Origin: an uncultured Actinomycetes bacterium
GTDB taxonomy: Bacteria; Actinomycetota; Actinomycetes; Mycobacteriales; Nakamurellaceae
Direction of reading: 5' to 3'
NCBI GenBank assembly: GCA_937926105.1
Contig: CALANS010000190.1
Location: forward strand, 1-7,375
Length of the DNA: 7,375 bases
The position numbers and the translations under genes were made by a program. Shown here piece by piece: positions 1 through 6,118 of the stretch. Position 1 is the stretch's first letter, and each line of letters begins with the position of its first letter. Below the pieces are notes generated by a model. The model ran no database searches, had not been told where the DNA came from, and saw only the letters and a program-made list of their open reading frames with translations.

Positions 1-1
1 C

Positions 2-343
2 TAACTCGGATTGCTCGCACACAACAGCGGGGTGGGCAAGGGGGGAGTTGAACCAGCTGCCGAGGTATCTTTTCGTACCCCACAATGCTGTGACCTGCTG
101 AAACACATCGTCGTGATTGAGGCGGGGACGACGTGATGACCCGATTTTGTTGACGGCGTCAACACGCTCAGCGTCCCTGCAAGGGTTCCGTTTCTGGCAA
201 TTCGACCCTACGATCGTAGCCCGGATTGCAGCGCGGCGGCAGGCGATCAGCCGACTGTCCGGTTCATCCTTGAGGATGGCTGCCGCTGACTGGGAAATCC
301 GATGTAGATGGAACCCAACTTTGTAACTCCTGGGTATCCGCAT
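2..343 (-). CDS. Unrecognised ORF, C-terminus cut by left window edge
   Basis: This frame opens with ATG at 343, just after an in-frame TAG, and reads 114 codons without a stop to the left edge, so the end lies outside the window. I do not recognise the protein. The first half is basic with scattered Cys. The last 40 or so residues look most protein-like, with RLNHDDVFQQV, then ALWGTKRYLGSWFNSPLAHP. The W-x-x-x-P spacing after an amphipathic helix is faintly like the DUF2384 (MbcA/ParS) toxin-binding domain, but this is only a suggestion. No good ribosome binding site precedes the ATG; the CAGG there is too close. The frame follows the 54-codon ORF and the deaminase on the same strand, so it could be a distal operon member. 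A 7-bp palindrome inside it argues for caution. Confidence 0.33.
   Translation of the reverse strand, partial: MRIPRSYKVGFHLHRISQSAAAILKDEPDSRLIACRRAAIRATIVGSNCQKRNPCRDAERVDAVNKIGSSRRPRLNHDDVFQQVTALWGTKRYLGSWFNSPLAHPAVVCEQSEL
148..164. promoter_or_regulatory. Palindromic operator-like site, TGTTGAC-GGC-GTCAACA
   Basis: Arms of 7 bp (148-154 and 158-164) are perfect inverted repeats around a 3-base centre. This is the shape of a site for a dimeric helix-turn-helix repressor. The inner part, TTGAC-nnC-GTCAAC, recurs at 6772-6785 near the other end of the window. No regulator for it is encoded nearby, and the assignment rests on symmetry only. Confidence 0.3.
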
Positions 344-488
344 CCTGAACGGCTACAGAGACAGCCACCAGCATGCCCGCGCCGCGAATCGGTCCACGAT
401 AGCGCCCGTCGAAACCGCGCCGCCGGGGCCACGCACGATGCCTTCCGGGGCGCGTCACTGCGCTATATAGGGGCAGGAACGGACCAGT

Positions 489-653
489 CTACTTGCCGGA
501 CTTCGCCACAATCGACGTGCGTGTCGCCTGAGGGCCACGCCCTGTCGAGAATGAGCCGCGGACGACGACGGGTCGCGCTTGAGTGGGAAGGTTGGAGGAG
601 CGCTCCCTCGCACGCTCCAGCTCCTTCTTGAGCCAACCCTGAGTGTCGCTCAT
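489..653 (-). CDS. Small basic helical protein downstream of the deaminase
   Basis: The product is 54 residues starting MSDTQGWLKK. ATG at 653 was chosen over the ATG at 695 because AGAAGAGG lies 6 nt upstream of it. Residues 5 to 19 form a charged amphipathic helix (WLKKELERARERSS), followed by a short Pro/Val stretch and a basic, Ser/Thr/Gly-rich tail ending AKSGK. There is no signal peptide and no membrane segment. Third codon positions are mostly G or C, as expected for a real gene here. It begins 95 bp after the deaminase stop on the same strand, so it may be co-transcribed and could be an accessory factor of that system. I know no function for it. A longer reading in another frame (463-747) overlaps it but looks less protein-like. 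Confidence 0.45.
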   Translation of the reverse strand: MSDTQGWLKKELERARERSSNLPTQARPVVVRGSFSTGRGPQATRTSIVAKSGK

Positions 654-748
654 GGACAACCTCTTCTTTCTCAATCGACTCTGAGATGTCGCCATCTAAG
701 CAGACAGTACCGACAGACTGAAGACAACCTCGCCCGAAGACTCTCACC

Positions 749-2305
749 TCAGTGCTCCACGTCCCCGGCCGACGCGCCAGGGTGTGTATCGTCGTCCAGC
801 CGCGTAGTGACCTCGTCCTCCGCGGTCTGGATCGAGAACCGCAGGACCGCGTCTGTCACCAGTCGCGGTTGTGCCTCAGCCGGGACCCACGGGACGTATT
901 GCCCCGTGACGTCGTCCCGGTCTCGACCGACCATTGCGAAAACATTCGGGAATAGGCGTGGTGCAATCCCTGCGAACGCCTCAAACCCGACCTTCGAGTC
1001 ACCCGGCGCTCCGTCAACGACCTCGGTGCCATACATTCTCGGCACCAAAGACTTTGGGTATGGGTCAACATAAACCACCCGCCTGATACCGCTGCCGATG
1101 ATCAGGCGAGCACACTCGTGACAGGGATATGTCGTCGTGTACATCGTTGCGCCTGCCAATGACGTGCCGCGACGTGCTGCGGTGCAGATCAACGCCATCT
1201 CCGCATGCAGAATTCGTCCGAACTCCAGGAGGTCCGCTACGCGACTCTTGCTGAACGGGCCGTCTGGGGCCAGGGCACGCGCGGCGAGCTCTGGAGAATC
1301 TAGCTTCCGCAATTCGTCCCCGAGCCAGCCATCCGCCATCTTGAGACGCTCAAACAAGTCGGAGACAACCTGAAGCTTCTCCTGATCGTTGAAATCCACT
1401 CCCGCTTGGAAATCACGGTGGTCCGGCTGGTCACCCGCCCAGTACTGGCCACCTCCTGCCTTGGGTACATCGTTGGTGCCGCTCACGAGTAGTTCGCCAT
1501 CATCGTCGACAACGACGGCTCCCACCTGTCTCCCGCCAGCTGAGGACCTGAGACGCGCACCGTATGCCTGGAACATTGCCTGCTCGTCCCTTGTGGGAGT
1601 CTCGAATGGGGCGCCGAACAACAGCCTGACGATTCGAGCAACCTCGGCATCGATCGAATGACCGGCTCGAAGGGAAATGTACGCGTCAGCAAGCTCAAAT
1701 GTATCCCGAACTCGTTGGCCAAGAGGGTGCGTTCCATCCTTCTCGTCTCGGCCCATTAGGCGGGGCACTTGCTGGTCGTACCAGGATTGGTCCTTGTTGG
1801 GGACCATCCTTCGGAGCCGTCGCGCTGTCGCAATCGAACGTTCTTCCTTCGGCGACCACGCGCCAAGCATTATAAAGCGTGCGCCGTAGACCGACCGAAG
1901 CAATCGCACCTCATCGGGATGCTTGAGCTGGTTGACGATCGTCGCTACAGCACTTCGTTCCCTGCTGGCGCCTGGCGGATTACCGAGTTCTCCATATCGC
2001 TGATCGGAGATGGCGGAAATCGCAACGGCTGCTGCGACAGCTCCGTTGCTATGACGACTCCGCAACAGGTCACCGAGATTCATCAGATGGTCGAGCGGCG
2101 TTTCTACCGATGGAGGTTCCGGAATGTCAAGTTCCTTCACCGCTGACCGTATCCGATCGCTAACATGGACAATTCTGCATGAATAGGCAACGGACAGCAG
2201 CGCATTTGTCAATGATTTCTCAACCTTCGCCAAGTCGGTGCCGAGCGCTCCTACAAGGCCAACGACGATCTCAGGCCGTGCCAAGGCATCTGGCTCCGAA
2301 GTCAT
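749..2305 (-). CDS. Anti-phage deoxycytidylate deaminase, AvcD/DcdV type
   Basis: The 518-residue protein has the two-part build of anti-phage dCTP/dCMP deaminases, which deaminate deoxycytidine nucleotides during infection and drain the pool the phage needs. Residues 12 to 210 form a P-loop-kinase-like domain. Its loop reads GLVGALGTDL (16-25), without the Lys of a classical Walker A, and the family-type stretch KHPDEVRLLRSVYG follows (128-141). Residues 225 to 470 are the zinc-dependent deaminase domain: H367-A-E369 gives the first zinc ligand and the catalytic Glu, and P394-C395-H-E-C398 gives the other two ligands, so the active site is intact. The length matches DcdV-like proteins. AGGAG at 2313-2317 with 7-nt spacing supports the ATG. 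The gene is preceded by a structured leader where the RNA antitoxin would be expected, and followed by a small ORF. Family assignment is confident; the exact substrate is inferred. Confidence 0.92.
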   Translation of the reverse strand: MTSEPDALARPEIVVGLVGALGTDLAKVEKSLTNALLSVAYSCRIVHVSDRIRSAVKELDIPEPPSVETPLDHLMNLGDLLRSRHSNGAVAAAVAISAISDQRYGELGNPPGASRERSAVATIVNQLKHPDEVRLLRSVYGARFIMLGAWSPKEERSIATARRLRRMVPNKDQSWYDQQVPRLMGRDEKDGTHPLGQRVRDTFELADAYISLRAGHSIDAEVARIVRLLFGAPFETPTRDEQAMFQAYGARLRSSAGGRQVGAVVVDDDGELLVSGTNDVPKAGGGQYWAGDQPDHRDFQAGVDFNDQEKLQVVSDLFERLKMADGWLGDELRKLDSPELAARALAPDGPFSKSRVADLLEFGRILHAEMALICTAARRGTSLAGATMYTTTYPCHECARLIIGSGIRRVVYVDPYPKSLVPRMYGTEVVDGAPGDSKVGFEAFAGIAPRLFPNVFAMVGRDRDDVTGQYVPWVPAEAQPRLVTDAVLRFSIQTAEDEVTTRLDDDTHPGASAGDVEH

Positions 2306-2400
2306 CTCACGTCTCCTGCTCTACGCCGGCTTGCCGTAAGCGACGTCGGTCCGCGCAGACCGCATCGTTTCAGAACACTATGCGGCGCGTCGTCGCTGAC
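2306..2400 (-). ncRNA. Structured leader, possible AvcI-like RNA antitoxin
   Basis: Transcribed leftward, this 95-nt stretch between the predicted start site and the deaminase ATG contains nested complementarity. The outer stem pairs 2339-2348 with 2388-2397 (9 of 10 bases). An inner hairpin pairs CCGCAT 2360-2365 with ATGCGG 2380-2385. An alternative hairpin pairs CGGTC 2347-2351 with GACCG 2358-2362 and excludes the inner one. In known AvcID systems a small RNA encoded just upstream of avcD inhibits the deaminase until transcription stops. The position and folding here fit that, but it could equally be a 5' UTR that controls translation. Confidence 0.35.
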
Positions 2401-2666
2401 TTGATCAGATTAGCGAAGGCTCATCGATAGACAAGGTTGCCCGCATCAGCGCTTCACTCTATCTGTCCTTCTGCGCCCGCACCCTAGCCTCAACAGACGC
2501 ACCCCTCACTGTGCTCGGCCAAGCACTGGACGACGTCGACGACCATATCCGACTAGGAATCCAGCGGCATCCCACTCGACCTGTTGCCGTTGGCATCTGG
2601 GTCGGTGACGTCTCTGATCTGGACACCAAACCTGAAGCGCTTAAGACCAGAGCGACCAAACTGTGA
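2400..2666 (+). pseudogene. Start-less remnant of unrecognised protein (plus strand)
   Basis: An 88-codon frame is open from just after a stop at 2397-2399 to a TGA at 2664-2666, but holds no ATG, GTG or TTG start. Its middle reads like a real protein: TVLGQALDDVDDHIRLGIQR, then PVAVGIWVGDVSDLDTKPEA. G+C is lowest at second and raised at first and third codon positions, as in coding sequence. Because codon positions 1 and 3 swap on the other strand, that pattern cannot exclude the reverse frame (2553-2777), which also contains a protein-like stretch (AAVQSWIGQTMLSGVEKDH). I favour a 3' fragment of a gene whose 5' part was lost when the deaminase module was inserted beside it. Function unknown; strand uncertain. 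Confidence 0.3.
2407..2434 (-). promoter_or_regulatory. Promoter-like site for deaminase leader
   Basis: On the minus strand TTGTCT (2434-2429) and TAATCT (2412-2407) are separated by 16 bases, a reasonable sigma70-type match. Initiation would fall near 2400, three bases before the outer stem of the structured leader begins. The agreement between promoter position and start of the fold is the main support. Confidence 0.4.
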
Positions 2667-2920
2667 GGCCGACTCCCGAAATGCAGCGGTGTGGTCTTTT
2701 TCGACGCCGCTGAGCATTGTCTGACCGATCCAGGATTGAACCGCGGCTGAGCGCCATCGCCATCGCCATGAACACACTGTGGCGCGTCGCTTCGCTGCCG
2801 CGGCTTATCCAACGGCGCCACGATATCTCGCCACGGAACGGAGCGCGGCTCACTCGACTCCGGACCAGTGGCTCCGCCGGCCGCAATATTCATCCCTTGC
2901 GGCGTTGTGACGCGATCACA
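2667..2920. other. Probably degraded spacer, no supported gene
   Basis: Together with the preceding remnant this makes over 600 bp between the deaminase and the metallopeptidase gene. Frames here are short and broken, and the candidates switch frame around the GCCATC repeat at 2756-2769. I see no RNA gene, promoter or clear terminator for the genes that converge on it. Confidence 0.4.
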
Positions 2921-4027
2921 TTAGCGACGGACTTCGTTCCAGGTCGGGAGGACCTCCGCGACCGAAGGTGCTCCCCTGACAAGGGTGGTGCGCCAGTCGA
3001 GCCAGCCAGTCTTCTGCAGTTGCCCGATGAGGACGATTTGCGCGATGCGGAGCTCGGCGGCCTTCTGTTCGACCCAGGGCCCAGTAATGCGCGCCGGGAC
3101 GGACGGATACCCGTTAGGGAAGATCCAGCGGAGCCCGGCATTGTTCGCTTCGTCTTCCTGGGCTGACTCATGCGTGTCGTCGAGATTCTCGACGATGACC
3201 TGGTCCTTGCCGACGTGTTCGCGCAGGATGTGCGCGAGCTCGTGAAGAAGTGCGAAAAAAACCTTGTCGAGGCGTTTGCCGCGCCCGGATACGCCGATGA
3301 CGGGGTGCTTCCCGACCCACGTAGCGCACCCATCGATCTTCGCGCCCGGAAGCGCTTCGACGTAGACCAGACGAACGCCCACGTTGGCCAGCTGCTCGGG
3401 AAGCCCCGCGAAGTCTTCGGGAGTCTGAACGCTTCGAGGGAGAACCTCGGCGAGCTCGGCAAGTCTGGCCGCGGAATACTCACCGACGGGCGGCTGCCGG
3501 CGTGCTTCGCGCCGGACGCAGAACACCCACGCTCGCTGCAGGAGTGTGATGTCCTCACCTTGGTTCGCGCGCTTTGCGGCGATCTCGCACTTTGGTACGT
3601 CGTCCAGTGACTTCAGTTCGAACAGGTCCTGCACCTGGGGTTCGAGGCTGTCCAAGGTTGTGCCCTTCAGGATCCCGCGCCTTTGCAGAACCTGGATAGG
3701 GCCGAGTCGGTTGAGGCGGGCACGTCGGCGGACGTCATCGAGCTTCGCCTGCGTTTTGACGTCTCTTTCCTGCTTCGCCAGGAGGTATTGGTCTTGGAGG
3801 TTGAGCCAGAACTCCGGCGACTGGGTCAGGGCCGCGCCGATCTGAGCGGCGGACTCCCGGGTGATCTCCTTCTTGCCGGTCACGATCTCCGACACGAATT
3901 GTGCGGGGCGTCCGAGGACAGCGGCGAAGTCAACCTGGGACCAACCACGTGTAGCAAGTTCAGTTTCGAGGAGTTCTCCAACAGGTGTTTGGTCGATGGG
4001 GAGCGGGTCATAGGTCGTGTTGTTCAT
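2921..4027 (-). CDS. HigA-type HTH protein fused to ImmA/IrrE metallopeptidase
   Basis: The protein is 368 residues. Residues 16 to 85 form an XRE/HigA helix-turn-helix: WSQVDFAAVLGRP, then FVSEIVTGKKEIT and the family-typical SPEFWLNLQ. The C-terminal half is an ImmA/IrrE (formerly DUF955) zinc peptidase domain with HELAH at 262-266 and a likely third ligand, E293, in EDEAN. This build is known from antitoxin-like regulators, where the HTH part represses the operon and the peptidase part may cut a repressor or partner under stress. The ATG at 4027 overlaps the stop of the upstream small gene (ATGA), so the two are translationally coupled. All key residues are present. Its DNA target is probably the inverted repeat in the divergent promoter region, which is inference. 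The substrate of the peptidase is unknown. Confidence 0.9.
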   Translation of the reverse strand: MNNTTYDPLPIDQTPVGELLETELATRGWSQVDFAAVLGRPAQFVSEIVTGKKEITRESAAQIGAALTQSPEFWLNLQDQYLLAKQERDVKTQAKLDDVRRRARLNRLGPIQVLQRRGILKGTTLDSLEPQVQDLFELKSLDDVPKCEIAAKRANQGEDITLLQRAWVFCVRREARRQPPVGEYSAARLAELAEVLPRSVQTPEDFAGLPEQLANVGVRLVYVEALPGAKIDGCATWVGKHPVIGVSGRGKRLDKVFFALLHELAHILREHVGKDQVIVENLDDTHESAQEDEANNAGLRWIFPNGYPSVPARITGPWVEQKAAELRIAQIVLIGQLQKTGWLDWRTTLVRGAPSVAEVLPTWNEVRR

Positions 4028-4353
4028 TGCGAGGCTTCCGTCTCTGGGGTCAAGATCCCTAGGACCACGATGCCGTGGCTGTCGGTGTTCTTGAATGTGA
4101 GGTCGATCGCGCGGCCCGAGGTCAACGTCGCTTGTGCCCTTGCGGGGTGACCGGAGCGGTCGGGCTCAATCTGCAGCAGGCACATGTTCCGCAGGTCGTC
4201 TTCAACGTGTGCGGCACGAGCGCATTGAACAAGCCGGTGGAACTCCCGAAGCTCCTGATCGCTCCAACTTGCTGGTCGGAACTCGGGCTCGGTGGCGAGG
4301 CGACGCAATTCCTCATCCATGTACTCCCGTTCCACGCGACTATTCTCCATCAC
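4024..4353 (-). CDS. Putative RelE/HigB-like toxin partner
   Basis: A 109-residue protein, first gene of the operon with the HigA/ImmA protein. After a charged N-terminus it has an amphipathic helix (DQELREFHRLVQCARAAH), then ALTSGRAIDLTF-like strands and a final hydrophobic strand, HGIVVLGILTP. Order and length resemble RelE/ParE-family ribonuclease toxins, in which a helix with an LR element precedes a beta sheet ending in a hydrophobic strand. The match is structural, not a clear motif, and the usual catalytic residues cannot be identified with confidence. The GTG at 4353 and the adjoining ATG at 4350 have weak ribosome binding sites. An internal ATG at 4320 is an alternative, giving 98 residues. 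Context (small gene ahead of a HigA antitoxin, ATGA overlap) is the strongest argument for a toxin role. Confidence 0.55.
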   Translation of the reverse strand: MMENSRVEREYMDEELRRLATEPEFRPASWSDQELREFHRLVQCARAAHVEDDLRNMCLLQIEPDRSGHPARAQATLTSGRAIDLTFKNTDSHGIVVLGILTPETEASQ

Positions 4354-4432
4354 CCATCGGCTGATGACTGCACCGATGTCGTCTGAACACTACCGACGGC
4401 ACCTCTGTGACCGAGATCAGACACGCTGCGAG

Positions 4433-4478
4433 TTGTAACATATCCGTCTACACCCAAGGGGTGATGACCATGTTACGA
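4433..4478. promoter_or_regulatory. Inverted-repeat operator between divergent operons
   Basis: Half-sites TTGTAACAT (4433-4441) and ATGTTACGA (4470-4478) are inverted copies matching at 8 of 9 bases. Between them lies a second perfect small repeat, CACCC-AAG-GGGTG (4451-4463). The right half-site overlaps the -10-like TACGAT of the Ubl operon, and the left one overlaps a possible -10 (TATGTT) of the toxin-antitoxin operon. HigA-type proteins bind such repeats at their own promoter, so this is the likely autoregulatory site. A bound dimer would also cover the Ubl promoter. Confidence 0.42.
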
Positions 4479-4479
4479 T
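4474..4479 (+). promoter_or_regulatory. Putative -10 element of Ubl operon
   Basis: TACGAT fits the TAnnnT core of actinobacterial -10 elements and would give a start near 4486, with a 42-nt leader. No TTGACA-like -35 stands 16 to 18 bases upstream; that place holds CACCCA, which is part of the inner inverted repeat. A weak or activator-dependent promoter is therefore likely if the site is right. Confidence 0.33.
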
Positions 4480-4488
4480 GATTCCGTT

Positions 4489-4515
4489 AGCCCCTCAGCC
4501 TCGGGGCTTTCCGAG
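4489..4515 (+). promoter_or_regulatory. Leader with two mutually exclusive hairpins
   Basis: AGCCCC (4489-4494) pairs with GGGGCT (4503-4508), the stem being followed by TT. CTCGG (4500-4504) pairs with CCGAG (4511-4515). The two share bases 4503-4504, so only one can form. The second ends right at the Shine-Dalgarno AGGAG (4516-4520) of the Ubl gene and could affect ribosome access. The stems are short, so a regulatory role is speculative. Confidence 0.28.
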
Positions 4516-4527
4516 AGGAGCAATGCC

Positions 4528-4809
4528 ATGACGGCAGTCACACAGGAGCAGCGCCAGCAGAAGTCCAAGCAGTTCGACATAGCCATCAACGGCACCGAGA
4601 TGTCTCTTGACTACGGCGTGCTCACCTACGAGGAGCTGGGGCAGCTCGCCTATCCCGGCCACGACCCCAAGGCCATGTTCACCGTGACCTACCACAACGC
4701 CGACCCGTCCCACGGCGGTCAGCTCAACGGCACCCTGATTGCCGGCGAGAAGGTCACCGTCAAGAAGAAGGGCACGACGTTCGATGTCCGCCTCACGACT
4801 CGTTCGTAA
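4528..4809 (+). CDS. Multiubiquitin-type ubiquitin-like protein (Ubl)
   Basis: A single-domain, 93-residue ubiquitin-like modifier. After a flexible, Gln-rich N-terminus, residues 14 to 90 follow the pattern of bacterial multiubiquitin-domain proteins: a first strand pair (QFDIAINGTEM), a short helix (LTYEELGQLAYPG), a central strand (FTVTYHNAD), then GEKVTVKKKGTTFDVRLTT as the final strands. It would be the modifier activated by the E1 encoded next. The C-terminus is TTRS, without the di-glycine of classical modifiers and with no residues to trim behind a glycine pair. The ATG at 4528 has AGGAG 7 nt upstream. An ATG at 4523, two bases from AGGAG, gives only ATG-CCA-TGA and overlaps the true start. 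The following E1 gene overlaps its 3' end by 26 bp. The fold is inferred from pattern and operon. Confidence 0.75.
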   Translation: MTAVTQEQRQQKSKQFDIAINGTEMSLDYGVLTYEELGQLAYPGHDPKAMFTVTYHNADPSHGGQLNGTLIAGEKVTVKKKGTTFDVRLTTRS

Positions 4810-6118
4810 CAGCCCCGACCTGGCGCGCCTAGTGAAGGACGGCTTCGCGGTCCGCATCGTCAACGGATTCCTCGTCATCGGCGACGTCCCGTATGTGGAC
4901 GATTCCGGTCAGGTCCAACGGGGTTCCTTCCTCTGCCCACTGGACCTGGCCGGCGCCACCACGGCGCCCCCAGCGACGCACATCATGTGTTTCGTCGGGG
5001 GCACCCCCCGTGACCACGATGGCAAGCCGATCGAGGGCCTGGTCAACGACGGCGTCGAGAGGTGGTCGGCCGCGCCCGACCTCACCGCAACCTGTGGGTT
5101 CTCCCAGAAGCCCGAGGGTGGATACAAGGACTTCTACGAGAAGGTCACGTACTACACCGCAATGGTGATCAGCGCTGCGCAGGCGGTCGACCCGAGCGTT
5201 CACCCGTACAGGTTCATGCCGATGCAGACGGACGAGGACGACGGCGTCTTCGTCTACGTCGACACGTTCTCCAGCCGTGCGGGCATCACCGAGCTGAACG
5301 ACCTCCTCGCCCTGGAGAAGATCGTCATCGTCGGGCTCGGCGGCACCGGAGCGCACATCCTGGATGGGATGGTCAAGACGCCGGCGCAAACGATTCACAT
5401 CTATGACGGCGACTTCTTCCGCAGTCACAACGCGTTCCGCGCCCCAGGCGCAGCCGGCCTTGACAACCTAGAGGCAGGCCTGATGAAGGTCGAGTACTTC
5501 AACCGCATGTACTCGGTAATGCGACGCGGTATCGTCTCGCACCCGGTCAACGTCACGGCTGACAATGCAGCCGAACTCCTAGACGCGAGCTTCGTTTTCC
5601 TCGCCCTGGACACGGGCCCGGACAAGAAGGCGATCGTCGAGGCGCTCGTCGAGAACGGCATCCCGTTCATCGATACCGGCGTCGGCCTCAGCAATGACGC
5701 GGGTGGCATCGCCGGCCAGATCCGGATCACCACCTCAACTCCCGGCCGCAGCGACCACATCGCCCGGGACCGGCTGATCTCGTACTTCGCGGGCGCCGAC
5801 GCTGAATACGACACTAACCTCCAAGTTGACGAGATCAACGCGATCACAGCCAAGCTGGCAATCATGCGGTACAAGAAGTGGCTGCACTTCTACGCCGACG
5901 TCGAGGGTGAGTGCCACACTGTGTTCGTCGTCAACTCAGGCGACCTCCACCACCGTTACGGCATCAGTGACAACGCGCGCCTAGCCCGCGGAAACGGCGC
6001 TGCCGACGAGGTCGCGAACGAGAAACGCGACCCTAACGACTTGGTCGAGCACGTCCGGAAAGTCGAGAGGCCACTGGTTGAGTCCGCGCACGAAGAGCTG
6101 GGAAAACAGGTCGCATGA
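4784..6118 (+). CDS. E1-like ubiquitin-activating enzyme, DUF6791 plus ThiF domain
   Basis: A 444-residue protein, starting at the ATG at 4784 (MSASRLVRNS), which overlaps the Ubl gene. A-G-rich AAGAAGGGC lies about 10 nt upstream; GTG at 4832 is an alternative. Residues 17 to 150 match the DUF6791 domain found before bacterial E1s, with VIGDVPYV and the signature FSQKPEGGYKDFYEKV (106-121). Residues 170 to 370 are the Rossmann-type adenylation domain: GLGGTG (184-189) for ATP, the acidic DGD at 208-210, then HNAFRAPGA (215-223), corresponding to the conserved Asn/Arg that handle ATP, and D276 in LALDTG. It should adenylate the Ubl C-terminus. The Cys residues are 51, 69, 104 and 377; none lies in the usual catalytic-Cys position after the adenylation core. 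Its stop overlaps the next start (ATGA). Confidence 0.93.
   Translation: MSASRLVRNSPDLARLVKDGFAVRIVNGFLVIGDVPYVDDSGQVQRGSFLCPLDLAGATTAPPATHIMCFVGGTPRDHDGKPIEGLVNDGVERWSAAPDLTATCGFSQKPEGGYKDFYEKVTYYTAMVISAAQAVDPSVHPYRFMPMQTDEDDGVFVYVDTFSSRAGITELNDLLALEKIVIVGLGGTGAHILDGMVKTPAQTIHIYDGDFFRSHNAFRAPGAAGLDNLEAGLMKVEYFNRMYSVMRRGIVSHPVNVTADNAAELLDASFVFLALDTGPDKKAIVEALVENGIPFIDTGVGLSNDAGGIAGQIRITTSTPGRSDHIARDRLISYFAGADAEYDTNLQVDEINAITAKLAIMRYKKWLHFYADVEGECHTVFVVNSGDLHHRYGISDNARLARGNGAADEVANEKRDPNDLVEHVRKVERPLVESAHEELGKQVA

Noticed and set aside
463..747. 94-codon minus-strand ORF starting MRVFGRGCLQ
   Set aside because: Overlaps the 54-codon ORF in another frame; the latter has the ribosome binding site and more protein-like sequence.
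579..1073. 164-codon plus-strand ORF
   Set aside because: Antisense to the deaminase 3' end, Ser/Arg/Thr-rich shadow translation.
2727..2746. tRNA T-arm-like sequence on minus strand (GGTTCAATCC)
   Set aside because: The arms around the loop do not pair and no cloverleaf can be built. A similar GGTTCAAC at 46-54 fails the same test.
2459..2893. 144-codon minus-strand ORF starting MNIAAGGATG
   Set aside because: Low-complexity Ser/Arg-rich second half antisense to the better plus-strand frame, no good ribosome binding site, no recognisable domain.
4739..4783. Upstream TTG start for the E1 gene
   Set aside because: Adds 15 mostly Arg/Ser residues that are an out-of-frame shadow of the Ubl gene; ATG at 4784 fits better.
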